64,000 nucleotides of DNA from Gaetbulibacter saemankumensis DSM 17032 (GTDB lineage Bacteria; Bacteroidota; Bacteroidia; Flavobacteriales; Flavobacteriaceae): the NCBI RefSeq assembly GCF_000425645.1, contig NZ_KE384430.1:979492-1043491 (forward strand), written 5' to 3'. The position numbers and the translations under genes were made by a program. The notes under the pieces are model-generated. The model worked only from the letters and a program-made list of their open reading frames with translations, had not been told where the DNA came from and ran no database searches. Positions 35,545 through 44,951 of the stretch are shown here, piece after piece (the stretch's first letter is position 1; each line of letters opens with the position of its first letter).

Positions 35545-36243
35545 ATGAAGGAAAAATCGGATTCATTTACTATTAAAAACTGGTCTCAAGACGACCAACC
35601 TAGAGAGAAATTGCTTTATAAAGGAAAGGCTGCTTTAAGTGATGCCGAATTAGTTGCAATATTGATAGGTTCTGGTAATCGTGATGAAAGTGCCGTAGAG
35701 CTTTGTAAGCGAATTTTAGCAAGTGTAGATAATAATTTGAGCGAGCTAGGTAAGCTAACGGTTCAACAGCTTATGAAATTTAAGGGTATTGGAGAAGCCA
35801 AAGCTATAACTATTGTTGCTGCATTAGAATTAGGGCGTAGACGTCGAGGTGAAGAGGCTCTAGAGCGCAAAAAAATAACATCGAGTGTTTCGGTGTTCGA
35901 AGTGATGCAACCGCTAATAGGTGAATTACAGCACGAGGAATTCTGGATTATTTACCTTAATAACTCCAATAAAGTTATTCAAAAAGATCAATTAAGTAAA
36001 GGTGGTATTACTGGGACTTTGGTAGATGTTCGTTTGGTTTTAAAAACGGCGCTTTCTGTAGTTGCGACAGGTTTAATTTTAGTCCACAATCACCCATCTG
36101 GAGCCTTAAAACCAAGTGAGGCCGATAAGCAAATTACTCAAAAATTAAAATTAGCTTCAGAAAGTTTAGATATTAAAGTCCTCGATCATTTAATTATAAC
36201 AGAAAATGCATACTTTAGTTTTGCCGATGAAGGCATTTTATAG
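35545..36243 (+). CDS. radC: RadC family JAB-domain protein
   Basis: This 232-residue protein has an N-terminal helix-hairpin-helix segment (KFKGIGEAKA at about 78-87) and a C-terminal JAB/MPN domain with the metal motif HNHPSG at 181-186 and Asp194. GGITGTLVDVRLVLKTAL is the conserved segment before it. RadC was historically linked to DNA repair, but the biochemical role is unsettled; the JAMM site suggests a metalloprotease or nuclease. It heads a three-gene plus-strand run with the deacetylase-like and YjjG-like genes, the first gap being 11 nt. Confidence 0.9.
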   Translation: MKEKSDSFTIKNWSQDDQPREKLLYKGKAALSDAELVAILIGSGNRDESAVELCKRILASVDNNLSELGKLTVQQLMKFKGIGEAKAITIVAALELGRRRRGEEALERKKITSSVSVFEVMQPLIGELQHEEFWIIYLNNSNKVIQKDQLSKGGITGTLVDVRLVLKTALSVVATGLILVHNHPSGALKPSEADKQITQKLKLASESLDIKVLDHLIITENAYFSFADEGIL

Positions 36244-36254
36244 TTATTAATACC

Positions 36255-37556
36255 ATGCTTTTAGTTTATACACATGCTATTTCTCCAAGAATGAAATATG
36301 TTTTTAAACATATTTGTACGCGTATTTTGGGGATAGAAGTATCTTTTACCGATAAAATTGAAGTATTCATTGCCCATGATAGCTTAAAAATGTCTTATAC
36401 CAGACAGCAATTGGGAAAGGAGTTCTTTATTAAAAGTCATGATATTTTATTTGAGCAGGGACTTAGCGATATAGAAATTAACATACACGATTGGGAGGAT
36501 ACCCAATGCTTTTTTTATAATGGCGAAAAGAGTACCATTCCTTTCGATATTTTTGCGGCTTCATTTTATTTATTATCCCGATATGAAGAATATCTACCCC
36601 ATGTAAAAGACGACTATGGTCGTTTTGTAGCTACTGAAAGTATTGCTTATAAATATAATTTTTTAAGACAACCAGTGGTAGATGTTTGGGCCTATAAATT
36701 TAAGACTGCGTTACAAGAATATTTTCCAGATTTCGAGTTTCCTACCAGAACATATAGTATAAAGCCTATAATAGATGTACCCAGTGCTTACCATTTCAAG
36801 CTAAAAGGAATTATGCGAACCTTAGGTGGTTCTTTAAAGGATTTAATTCAATTCAAATTTAAGTCTTTATACAATCGTTACATGGTGCTTTTCGGATTAA
36901 AACATGATCCGTACGATACTTTTAAATATATTATCAACAAGCAAAAACAAAGTTCTTATAAATTTCTGTTTTTTTTCTTAATTGGAGGGTATTCTACTTA
37001 CGATAAGGGTATTAATCCGAACAAGAGAAAATATGTGTCGCTCATAAAACATATAGCAGATTACTGTGAAGTTGGGCTGAAGACCTCATTTTTTGCGATA
37101 GAAGATCAGGCAGTCCTAAAAAAGGAAAAGCTTAAAATGGAAGATATTCTAAATAACCCTTTAAAAGCTTCAAGAAATTCTTTTTCTAAACTAAACTTAC
37201 CAGAATCTTACAGAAATCTTATCGAACTTGAAGTTAAAGAAGACTATACTATGGGGTATGTAAATCATATGGGGTTTCGGGCAGGAACTTGTACCCCCTT
37301 TTTGTTTTATGATTTAGATTATGAAGTACAAACTCCTTTAAAAATCTGTCCTTATCATGTAATGGATTATACTTTGCTAAAGTCCCATTCGTTATTAGAT
37401 AAAAAGAAATATTTAAAAGAAATGATTCAAGAAGTGAAAAATGTTAAGGGCGAATTTGTGCCTGTTTTTCATAATTACACCTTTAGTGATTTACATCGTT
37501 GGCATGGGTTTAAAGAATTGTTTAATATGATTTTAGATTCGGTAGATGAAGATTAG
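36255..37556 (+). CDS. Polysaccharide deacetylase-like protein (DUF7033-like N-terminus)
   Basis: This 433-residue protein follows radC in a pattern I recall from other flavobacteria. The N-terminal half has DIFAASFYLLSRYEEYLPH and DDYGRFVATESIAYK, typical of the DUF7033-type domain. The C-terminal half resembles a NodB-like barrel: the first strand reads IKPIIDVPSAYHF, where related proteins have a Asp-x-Asp metal motif. Here only one Asp is kept, so metal binding may be altered or lost. The C-terminal PVFHNYTFSD retains the His of the family. No signal peptide is visible. It overlaps the next gene by 11 nt. The function is inferred only from the family. Confidence 0.6.
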   Translation: MLLVYTHAISPRMKYVFKHICTRILGIEVSFTDKIEVFIAHDSLKMSYTRQQLGKEFFIKSHDILFEQGLSDIEINIHDWEDTQCFFYNGEKSTIPFDIFAASFYLLSRYEEYLPHVKDDYGRFVATESIAYKYNFLRQPVVDVWAYKFKTALQEYFPDFEFPTRTYSIKPIIDVPSAYHFKLKGIMRTLGGSLKDLIQFKFKSLYNRYMVLFGLKHDPYDTFKYIINKQKQSSYKFLFFFLIGGYSTYDKGINPNKRKYVSLIKHIADYCEVGLKTSFFAIEDQAVLKKEKLKMEDILNNPLKASRNSFSKLNLPESYRNLIELEVKEDYTMGYVNHMGFRAGTCTPFLFYDLDYEVQTPLKICPYHVMDYTLLKSHSLLDKKKYLKEMIQEVKNVKGEFVPVFHNYTFSDLHRWHGFKELFNMILDSVDED

Positions 37557-38235
37557 TGGTATTACAGATGTATTTTTCGATTTAGATCATACCCTTTGGG
37601 ACTTTGATAGAAATTCGGCTTTAGCGTTTCAAAAGATTTTTAGGTTGAGTAAAATACAGGTAGATATTGACTTGTTTTTAGAACATTACAAGGCTATAAA
37701 TTTGGAATACTGGAAATTATACAGAAACGAAAAAATCGATAAAGAATCACTTAGGTTAGGAAGATTAAATGATGCTTTTAAGGCTTTAGATTATCATATT
37801 GAGCCAACAGTGGTAAAGCAATTGTCTCAAGATTATATTGCTTATTTAACCGATAATAATTATTTGTATGATAACACCATTGAAATTTTAGAGTATTTAA
37901 GTGAGCGGTATCAATTACATATTTTGTCGAATGGGTTTCATGAAGTGCAGCATAAGAAATTGGTTAAGTCTAATATTCATCATTATTTTAAAACGGTTAC
38001 CAATGGGGAGTCTGTAGGTATTAAGAAGCCAAATCCTGAAATATTTCATTATGCGCTTAGGCAGGCAAATACTACTGTTAATAAAAGTGTTATGATTGGC
38101 GATGGTTATGAAGCTGATATTTTAGGAGCCAAGAGTATAGGTATGGAAGTCGTTTATTTTGATGAATTTAATCAAGCAACCGATACTGAAATAAGAACGA
38201 TTCGGCATTTAATAGAATTGAAACAATTTTTATAA
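37546..38235 (+). CDS. YjjG-like noncanonical pyrimidine nucleotidase (HAD family)
   Basis: This 229-residue HAD phosphatase has motif I FFDLDHTLWDF (D12, D14), motif II LHILSNGF, motif III Lys in VGIKKPNPEIF and motif IV MIGDGYEADILGAKSIGM. The HTLWD sequence and length match YjjG-type nucleotidases, which dephosphorylate damaged or noncanonical pyrimidine nucleotides and so protect DNA. The start overlaps the deacetylase-like gene by 11 nt, implying co-translation within the radC run. Confidence 0.85.
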   Translation: MKISGITDVFFDLDHTLWDFDRNSALAFQKIFRLSKIQVDIDLFLEHYKAINLEYWKLYRNEKIDKESLRLGRLNDAFKALDYHIEPTVVKQLSQDYIAYLTDNNYLYDNTIEILEYLSERYQLHILSNGFHEVQHKKLVKSNIHHYFKTVTNGESVGIKKPNPEIFHYALRQANTTVNKSVMIGDGYEADILGAKSIGMEVVYFDEFNQATDTEIRTIRHLIELKQFL

Positions 38236-38320
38236 TTTAGGAATTATCTAACGTGATTTTTTAAATAAAAATGTCTCTTAAAGTGTATATTTACAAAAAA
38301 GCTAAATATTATTAAAACAT

Positions 38321-39190
38321 ATGAAAACGAAAATATTTTCACTACTACTAACCTTATTTATAACTATTAATGGTTTTTCACAAGTTAATCTGAATAAATA
38401 TAAATATGTAATTATTCCAAAAAAGTTTGATTTTTTAAAGGAGAAGGATCAATATCAATTGAATTCTTTAACTAAATTTTTATTTGAAAAATATGGCTTT
38501 GAAGCCTTAATGGAAGGGGAAAAATATCCAGAAGATTTAATTAGAAACCGATGCCTGGGTTTAAAATCAGATGTCAATAAGGATTCTGGTTTATTTAAAA
38601 CTAAATTAATCATAGAGCTAAAAGATTGTGGTGATCAGGTAGTGATGGCTACCTCTGTGGGAGAGAGTAGAGAAAAGGAGTATGCCAGAGCTTATAATGA
38701 AGCATTACGTGCTGCTTTTAGCGATATTGAAGCTTTAAATTATAGATATGAACCAGATTCTAGTATTACTTCACTAGCTGCTTCTCAATCGGTAGAGGCT
38801 AAAGCAGAAGTTAATACGGAAATTGAGAAATTAAAGCAGGAAATAGAAGCTTTAAAACAACAGAAAGTAGTGGTAGCTGTAGCGCCAGTTGAAGCTGAGG
38901 TAAATGATAAAGTAGAGCCTAAGGTAGAAGAGGTTGAAGAAGTTAAGTCTATGGCTGCTGAGGTTAAAGAGGTTTTGGCGACCGTGTTATATGCTCAGGA
39001 AATAGCCGGCGGTTACCAGTTAGTTGATAGTACTCCTAAAGTAGTCTATAAAGTTAAAAAAACAGGCCAGACAGATGTTTTCTTTGTGGAAGGTGAAAAT
39101 GCTATTATTTATAAAAAGGGGGATACCTGGATTTATGAATACAATACCAGTGAAGGTTTGCAACAGAAAGAATTAAATATTAAATTCTAA
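38321..39190 (+). CDS. Exported protein of unknown function with Lys/Glu-rich coiled coil
   Basis: I do not recognise a characterised family. The 289-residue protein has a signal peptide (LLLTLFITINGFSQ) and then a globular part (YKYVIIPKKFDFLKEKDQY, LFEKYGFEALMEGEKYP, LIIELKDCGDQVVMAT) that resembles the soluble start of some Bacteroidetes periplasmic proteins. From about 150 to 225 it is Lys, Glu and Val rich with heptad-like spacing (IEKLKQEIEALKQQK), a likely coiled coil. The last 60 residues form a beta-rich tail. It is transcribed alone, convergent with rarA 7 nt away. Confidence 0.7.
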   Translation: MKTKIFSLLLTLFITINGFSQVNLNKYKYVIIPKKFDFLKEKDQYQLNSLTKFLFEKYGFEALMEGEKYPEDLIRNRCLGLKSDVNKDSGLFKTKLIIELKDCGDQVVMATSVGESREKEYARAYNEALRAAFSDIEALNYRYEPDSSITSLAASQSVEAKAEVNTEIEKLKQEIEALKQQKVVVAVAPVEAEVNDKVEPKVEEVEEVKSMAAEVKEVLATVLYAQEIAGGYQLVDSTPKVVYKVKKTGQTDVFFVEGENAIIYKKGDTWIYEYNTSEGLQQKELNIKF

Positions 39191-39197
39191 CTCACAG

Positions 39198-40475
39198 TTA
39201 ATAATCATATTTATTTTTCCAGCGTTGTTTTAAAAAATCACGATGCACTTGTTCCCGTGCATTATTTCCGGGGTCGTAGAGCTTGGTGTTTTTAATTTCA
39301 TCTGGTAAAAATTCCTGAGGAGCAAAATTTTGTTCGTAGTTATGGGCATATTTATAATTATCTCCATAGCCTAAATCTTTCATAAGTTTGGTCGGGGCAT
39401 TTCTTATGTCCAGAGGTACCGACAAATCTCCTGTTTCTTTAACAAGTTGTTGTGCTTTACCTATTGCTGTATAAGCAGCGTTACTTTTTGGAGAACAGGC
39501 TAGGTAAGTGGCACACTGACTTAAAATAATACGTGATTCAGGATATCCAATAGTGGTTACTGCCTGAAAGGTATTATTGGCAATCACTAATGCCGTAGGA
39601 TTAGCATTCCCTATATCTTCACTAGCGAGAATTAATAAACGACGGGCAATGAATTTTACGTCTTCGCCGCCTTCAATCATTCGTGCTAACCAGTACACAG
39701 CTGCATTAGGGTCGCTACCACGAATAGATTTTATAAAAGCCGAAATAATATCGTAATGTTGTTCTCCTGTTTTATCATAACGGGCTGTATTGTTTTGAAT
39801 TTTCTGAAGCACCAATTCATCAGTAATTACAATGTTATTAGAGCTTTCAGAATTAATTATTAATTCGAAAAGGTTTAAAAGTTTTCTGGCATCACCACCC
39901 GACAGTCGGAGTAGGGCTTTGGTTTCTTTTAATACGATATTTTTCTCTAATAGTTTCGAGTCATTTTCAATAGCCCGTTTTAAAAGTGATTCCAAATCGG
40001 TCTTATCGAAGGCTTTTAAAATATAAACCTGACAACGCGACAATAGAGCTGGAATTACTTCGAAACTCGGATTTTCGGTTGTGGCCCCTATTAAAGTTAT
40101 CCATCCTTTTTCAACAGCCTGAAGCAAAGAATCTTGTTGTGATTTACTAAATCGATGAATTTCATCAATAAATAAAATGGGGTTCTTTACGGTGAATAGG
40201 CCGCCACTTTGTTTGGCTTTTTCAATAACATCACGAATGTCTTTTACTCCAGAATTAATAGCACTCAAGGTGTAAAACGGACGATCGGACTCATTTGAGA
40301 TTATATTGGCCAGAGTGGTTTTACCTGTACCTGGTGGTCCCCAGAATATCATGGACGGAATTAAACCACTTTTCAGTTGTTGTGTTAAAGCACCGTGCTC
40401 ACCAACAAGGTGTTTTTGACTAATATAATCAGCTAAAGTTGTTGGTCTTAATCGTTCTGCTAAAGGTTCATTCAT
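39198..40475 (-). CDS. rarA: Replication-associated recombination protein A
   Basis: This 425-residue AAA+ ATPase acts at stalled replication forks. Walker A is GPPGTGKT at 46-53, Walker B is LFIDEIHRF, and sensor 1 is ATTENPSFEV. RQ-type features include PLAERLRPTTLADYISQKHL at the start and GEDVKFIARRLLILASEDIGNANP in the clamp-loader-like C-terminal domain. The length and order fit RarA/MgsA. It is convergent with the exported coiled-coil gene and divergent from the rhomboid gene. Confidence 0.95.
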   Translation of the reverse strand: MNEPLAERLRPTTLADYISQKHLVGEHGALTQQLKSGLIPSMIFWGPPGTGKTTLANIISNESDRPFYTLSAINSGVKDIRDVIEKAKQSGGLFTVKNPILFIDEIHRFSKSQQDSLLQAVEKGWITLIGATTENPSFEVIPALLSRCQVYILKAFDKTDLESLLKRAIENDSKLLEKNIVLKETKALLRLSGGDARKLLNLFELIINSESSNNIVITDELVLQKIQNNTARYDKTGEQHYDIISAFIKSIRGSDPNAAVYWLARMIEGGEDVKFIARRLLILASEDIGNANPTALVIANNTFQAVTTIGYPESRIILSQCATYLACSPKSNAAYTAIGKAQQLVKETGDLSVPLDIRNAPTKLMKDLGYGDNYKYAHNYEQNFAPQEFLPDEIKNTKLYDPGNNAREQVHRDFLKQRWKNKYDY

Positions 40476-40628
40476 AATGTAAAATTAAAACTTTTATTAA
40501 TGTGCTATTCTCCAGATTAAAAAGATTTTAGGTTTCATATAAAAAAATCAGAAATTGAACAGGCTGTCATTTCAGCATAAATGGTTATTATGGTTAGTTT
40601 TTTGCTGTGAATGAATTAAATTTAGAAA

Positions 40629-41363
40629 ATGGAAGCACAAAATGATTTTAGATTTTCTCTTGGTGTTGTAGCGTACCCCTTGTATATGGTATTAGGACTC
40701 TGGATTATTTATTGGTGTGATGTTCGATTTGGGCTTCATTTAAGTAATTATGGGATTTACCCATTACGATTAAGTGGGTTAAGAGGTGTTGTGTTAAGTC
40801 CGTTTATTCATGGTAGTATAAAGCATTTGTATCATAATAGTCTTCCGTTGCTAGTGCTATTAACAGCCTTGTTTTATTTCTACCGATCTATTGCATGGAG
40901 GGTCATAGTTTATGGTATTTTAATTTCCGGTCTACTAACCTGGTTAATTGGGCGTCCTTCTTACCATATTGGGGCTAGTGGACTTGTATATGTTTTAGTG
41001 AGTTTTATATTTTTTAAGGGTGTTTTTGCAAAACATTTTAGATTGATTGCTTTATCATTAATCGTAGTTTTTCTATACGGAAGTATGATTTGGTATACAC
41101 TTCCCATTGAAAAGGGTATATCCTGGGAAGGGCATATGTCTGGATTTATTACAGGATTACTTTTTGCTTTTTTGTTTAAAAAAACCATTGCTAAACCCAA
41201 AAAATATGAATGGGAAAAAAAGGAATACAATGAAGATAACGATCCGTTCCTGAAGCATTTCGATGCAGATGGTAATTTTATAGAGTTTAAAGAAACAGAT
41301 AATACTGACGATGAACATCCATCGAAGATTAATTATATCTATAAAGAAAATAAAGAGGATTAA
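40629..41363 (+). CDS. Rhomboid family intramembrane serine protease
   Basis: This 244-residue membrane protein has six hydrophobic segments. The catalytic dyad is Ser117 in GASGLVY and His169 in EGHMSGF, and HLYHN (67-71) supplies the oxyanion residues of loop 1 and helix 2. The protease cuts transmembrane substrates within the bilayer; the substrate is not evident. The C-terminal 50 residues are charged and cytosolic (KKYEWEKKEYNEDNDPF). Its stop shares TTAA with the rlmB stop on the other strand. Confidence 0.9.
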   Translation: MEAQNDFRFSLGVVAYPLYMVLGLWIIYWCDVRFGLHLSNYGIYPLRLSGLRGVVLSPFIHGSIKHLYHNSLPLLVLLTALFYFYRSIAWRVIVYGILISGLLTWLIGRPSYHIGASGLVYVLVSFIFFKGVFAKHFRLIALSLIVVFLYGSMIWYTLPIEKGISWEGHMSGFITGLLFAFLFKKTIAKPKKYEWEKKEYNEDNDPFLKHFDADGNFIEFKETDNTDDEHPSKINYIYKENKED

Positions 41364-42094
41364 AGGCGCTGTCTAACCGCTTCATACAAAAAGGCTCCAC
41401 AAGCTACAGAAACATTTAAGGACTCAATATCACCTAATAACGGTAATTTGGCTTTAGCATCGACTACTTTTAAGGTAGAAGGATTAATACCACGATCTTC
41501 AGATCCCATAATAATAGCACAGGGTTCTTTAAAGGATACATCATAGAGTGTATGGTTTGTTTTTTCGGTAGCTGCTATCACTTTAATACCAGAAGCCTGC
41601 ATGTAGAAAACAGCATCTTTAATATGATCTACTTTGCAGATTGGTATTTTAAAAACCGCACCAGCACTTGTTTTAATGGTGTCGCCATTTACAGGTGCAC
41701 CACCTTTTTTTTGAATTATAATGCCGTCTACTCCCGTACATTCGGCAGTCCTGATAATCGCTCCAAAATTGCGAACATCACTTAACTGATCTAATAATAA
41801 GAATAGGGGCGTTTTGCCTGATTCGGTAACATTCATCACCAACGTTTCTAAATCGTAGAATTCGACTGGTGAGATTTGAGCAACTACACCTTGGTGATTA
41901 TTCTTGGTTAGTCTATTAAGCTTTTCAACTGGTACATACGAAGAGTTTATAGAGTGTTTGCGCAATACCGACTCTAGTTCGGTAAATAAATCCCCTTTCA
42001 GGCCTTTTTGTAAAAAAACTTTATCTATTGTTTCGCCTGCGTTTATAGCTTCTATAACAGCACGAATACCAAAAATTTGTGTTTGCTCTTGCAT
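41360..42094 (-). CDS. rlmB: 23S rRNA (guanosine-2'-O-)-methyltransferase, RlmB type
   Basis: This 244-residue SpoU-family enzyme should methylate G2251 of 23S rRNA. The N-terminal L30e-like substrate domain (IFGIRAVIEAINAGETIDKVFLQKG) is followed by the SPOUT knot with NFGAIIRTAE, IIMGSEDRGI and LNVSVACGAFLYEAVRQR. The motif order and length fit RlmB, although closely related tRNA methyltransferases cannot be ruled out from sequence alone. It is convergent with the rhomboid gene. Confidence 0.9.
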   Translation of the reverse strand: MQEQTQIFGIRAVIEAINAGETIDKVFLQKGLKGDLFTELESVLRKHSINSSYVPVEKLNRLTKNNHQGVVAQISPVEFYDLETLVMNVTESGKTPLFLLLDQLSDVRNFGAIIRTAECTGVDGIIIQKKGGAPVNGDTIKTSAGAVFKIPICKVDHIKDAVFYMQASGIKVIAATEKTNHTLYDVSFKEPCAIIMGSEDRGINPSTLKVVDAKAKLPLLGDIESLNVSVACGAFLYEAVRQRL

Positions 42095-42113
42095 GAGGCA
42101 AAGTTAATGAAAA

Positions 42114-42147
42114 GAAAAACTTCATTTTGTTCAAAATGAAGTTTTTC
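42114..42147 (-). terminator. Terminator of the subtilase cassette
   Basis: GAAAAACTTCATTTTG pairs perfectly with CAAAATGAAGTTTTTC (16 bp, 2-nt centre). On the minus strand it ends in a T-rich tract. It lies about 35 nt after the lipoprotein gene stop and upstream of rlmB. Confidence 0.8.
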
Positions 42148-42181
42148 TATATAATTGATAAGTTATGTTAATATGAGGTTT

Positions 42182-42916
42182 TTAAGGAATTGTAAATTCT
42201 GCTGCAGTACCAGCTCCATAAGCACCATCCGTAGAAAATAATACAGTACCATCAAATGTTAAAGACAGAGGGCCTGCACCGTCTCCGTATTGATCATATA
42301 CCGTGAATGTATAATCTCCACTGGCTAAACAAAGTGGTCTAGATAATGAACCTTCAAAGCCATCATAAGCTCCGTAGGCTCCAGGAGCACTTTCATAAAT
42401 GGTATTATCATCAGAATCTGTAATTACCCAGTAAATTTCTTCAGGGTAAGCATCAAAGGTAATGTCTAAATAAAGTTCTGGGTTAGGACAAACTTGTTTT
42501 AAGTTTAAACTAATAGGCTCACTAGTTAATAGACCTTCTTCTGAAGCAAAACCTAATGCAAGAATATCTTCTCCCGCTGTACCAACATTTTCACCAATAA
42601 CTTCAACAGTAAAAGTGCCAATATTTGTATTAGCGGGTACTGTTACAGAATTAGGTACATTATAAGCACTAGGGTCGGCAGTGGTTAAAGATTCGTCTAC
42701 AGAAATATTAAAGGTTCTATCACTGGACGTCGTGTTAGATGTCGCTACATGAATTTCCTGAGAAGCGGTTCCCGTTGGATCTGCCCCAATTATAAAGCCG
42801 GATTCAAACCCGACATAATTAAGTTTAGTAATGACTGCTGAATCTTCGTTCTTTTCACAGCTATTTAAAACAAATAGAGAAAGGAATAAGGCTACTATTA
42901 TATTTGCTTTTTTCAT
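42182..42916 (-). CDS. Surface lipoprotein of the first Sus cassette
   Basis: The 244-residue lipoprotein has lipobox LNSC (Cys20) followed by EKNED, an acidic sequence that favours surface display in Bacteroidetes. The middle holds an Ig-like or Calx-beta-like domain (FNISVDESLTTADPSAYNVP and FTVEVIGENVG). The C-terminal 95 residues (TFDAYPEEIYWVITDSDDNTIYES, then SGDYTFTVYDQYGDGAG) match a beta domain often attached to secreted peptidases of this phylum. It lies 17 nt after the subtilase gene and may present or bind peptides for it. No precise function is known. Confidence 0.7.
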   Translation of the reverse strand: MKKANIIVALFLSLFVLNSCEKNEDSAVITKLNYVGFESGFIIGADPTGTASQEIHVATSNTTSSDRTFNISVDESLTTADPSAYNVPNSVTVPANTNIGTFTVEVIGENVGTAGEDILALGFASEEGLLTSEPISLNLKQVCPNPELYLDITFDAYPEEIYWVITDSDDNTIYESAPGAYGAYDGFEGSLSRPLCLASGDYTFTVYDQYGDGAGPLSLTFDGTVLFSTDGAYGAGTAAEFTIP

Positions 42917-42933
42917 AATAGAAATGTTTTTTG

Positions 42934-44874
42934 TTATTGAATAATTATTTTTTTGTCAAGTTGTTTATTTCCATTTTTTATGCTTAGGAAGTATAAACCT
43001 GGAACAAATTTCTTAACATTTAAAGAGTATGTATTATTATAATTATTGGAAGCATGTAAATCTTTATAAACTGTTCTTCCATGTATATCATATAAGTAAA
43101 CTTGAAAATTATTTTCAATAGAATTGAAATTAATATTTAAGTTTTCACTTACTGGATTTGGCCAAATCAATATTTCATTTTTTAATGCTTGTTTTGAACT
43201 TAAAGTAAGATCGGCACCAGTAATGATTAGAGCAAAATCTTGAGATCCATTGGTAAGACTGTTTTTATGATTAACAGTAAGAGTATAATTACCACCAACC
43301 GGAGTGGGGATGTCTACTCGTTCAATGTTATCTCTAATATTATCGCCTTTAAGAGCATTTGAAGTAACGTCATTGCTATTTAACATCCAAGGAGTAAAAA
43401 CGGTTGAAGCTGAATTTTCAATACGTAAATCTAAGTCGTTAACCAATCTTGGAGTAGAATTGTTTAATTGACCCGAGACTGCTTGACCTGAAGGGTCAGT
43501 CCAACAAATGGTGGCACTAATTTTACCAGAAGAACCCGCTGTAAATTCATAGGTGTATGAATCACTTTCATTTAAAGTAAGTTCTTTTATTACAGCAGTA
43601 CCTGCAATGTCGTTAGTAATAGCTATGGCTGCATCTTCCATATTTAATAGGCCCCAGCCAAATATTGCGTCGGGACCTGGTTTAATTGGATCATCGATGG
43701 CCGTGTGGCATACCAAAGCTTTAACCGTAGCAGCTTTCATGTAATTACCATGTAATTGGTTGTAATATTGTTGTAACAACAATAAGGAGCCAGAAACATT
43801 TGGTGAGGCCATAGATGTGCCAGACAATGATCCGTAGGCATTATCAGCGCTTATAATTGTAGATGAAACATTTTCACCATCAGCCGAGATGTCAGGTTTG
43901 ATTCTAAAATCATCGGTTGGGCCTTGACTACTTTTAGCACTAATCGGAAAATTAATAAGAGTTCCAGAAGGAGTTGTAGAGGGTTTTGCCCAAGCTACAA
44001 CTAAATTATTCTTCGAATTTTTTTCTCCCGTTAATTTATCATAACCATTGGCTAATCCACCTGTGTAGTTTTTGTCGCCTTCATTTCCTGCGGAAGTAAC
44101 CATTAAATAGTATGGCGCATTATAGGCAATGTTATCCCACGTTTTAGCATCGTTCGAATAAGAGCCAATATAATTTGCATTTGTTATCTGTGTGCCTTCA
44201 TCATTGTATATGGGTGTACCATAGGAATGATTAGAAACCAATAAACCGTTAGAGGCTTCATTTTCGGCTTCCAATTCATCTTGAATCCAATCATATGATC
44301 TTAGGGTGGCCTTAGGAGCCATTCCTTTAGCATCTGGGTTAATACCTTTAGCAATTAACGTGCCTCCCACATGAGTGGCATGGTCACTAAATACATCAGG
44401 CGCACTAGGTGCAAAATACTCGGGATAGAATACTCTGGATTCAGGTGTTACCTGGTCGTCAGTAAATTCTATATGAGTAGATTTTACATTGTCTTCATCC
44501 CAAACGCCAATAATCATATTTTCACCATTTAAATTTAAGCCTAAACTACCATTAGTCCAAAGTTTATTGGTTTTGGTAGCCTTTGCACTGTTTAAATTAT
44601 GTGTTGTAATATAAATTGGTTCTCCATTAACTATACTATGAATGAAGTACCTTTTACCATTAATGATTGAATTTCTTTTTAGGTTGCTGTGTTCCTTTAA
44701 ATAAGCGGCTATTTTTTGTTCCTTTAAAAGATAACTCTGCTTTAATGATGCCTTAAGTTCTGCGTTACGTTCTTTGTTATATGTTGCAATGATTTTTTGA
44801 CGTTCCATATCAGTTTGACTTATGGCGCTTAACCCCATAAGTAAGGAAAATATATATGTAAAATAGATTTTCAT
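42934..44874 (-). CDS. S8 (subtilisin) peptidase with T9SS type A domain
   Basis: This 646-residue secreted serine protease has a signal peptide (YIFSLLMGLSAISQ). The catalytic triad is D126 (GVWDED), H165 (SDHATHVGGT) and S354 (SGTSMASP), with oxyanion N264 in SAGNEG. A P-domain-like beta region follows (about 420-545), then a T9SS type A sorting domain (IWPNPVSENLNINF to KIIIQ) that sends the enzyme out through the type IX system. Its gene follows susCD and is followed by a lipoprotein gene. The cassette therefore looks suited to extracellular protein breakdown with uptake of the peptides through the SusCD pair. Confidence 0.9.
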   Translation of the reverse strand: MKIYFTYIFSLLMGLSAISQTDMERQKIIATYNKERNAELKASLKQSYLLKEQKIAAYLKEHSNLKRNSIINGKRYFIHSIVNGEPIYITTHNLNSAKATKTNKLWTNGSLGLNLNGENMIIGVWDEDNVKSTHIEFTDDQVTPESRVFYPEYFAPSAPDVFSDHATHVGGTLIAKGINPDAKGMAPKATLRSYDWIQDELEAENEASNGLLVSNHSYGTPIYNDEGTQITNANYIGSYSNDAKTWDNIAYNAPYYLMVTSAGNEGDKNYTGGLANGYDKLTGEKNSKNNLVVAWAKPSTTPSGTLINFPISAKSSQGPTDDFRIKPDISADGENVSSTIISADNAYGSLSGTSMASPNVSGSLLLLQQYYNQLHGNYMKAATVKALVCHTAIDDPIKPGPDAIFGWGLLNMEDAAIAITNDIAGTAVIKELTLNESDSYTYEFTAGSSGKISATICWTDPSGQAVSGQLNNSTPRLVNDLDLRIENSASTVFTPWMLNSNDVTSNALKGDNIRDNIERVDIPTPVGGNYTLTVNHKNSLTNGSQDFALIITGADLTLSSKQALKNEILIWPNPVSENLNINFNSIENNFQVYLYDIHGRTVYKDLHASNNYNNTYSLNVKKFVPGLYFLSIKNGNKQLDKKIIIQ

Positions 44875-44894
44875 GAATACTGATATTTAGTTAT

Positions 44895-44927
44895 CAGCTG
44901 AGACAATTTTATTCGTTGTCTCAGCTG
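44895..44927 (-). terminator. Stable hairpin between susD and the subtilase gene
   Basis: CAGCTGAGACAA pairs perfectly with TTGTCTCAGCTG (12 bp, 9-nt loop). No T tract follows on either strand. It may attenuate or process the transcript so that susCD is more abundant than the protease message. Confidence 0.5.
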
Positions 44928-44951
44928 GTAAATTACTCTTAAAATATTGCA

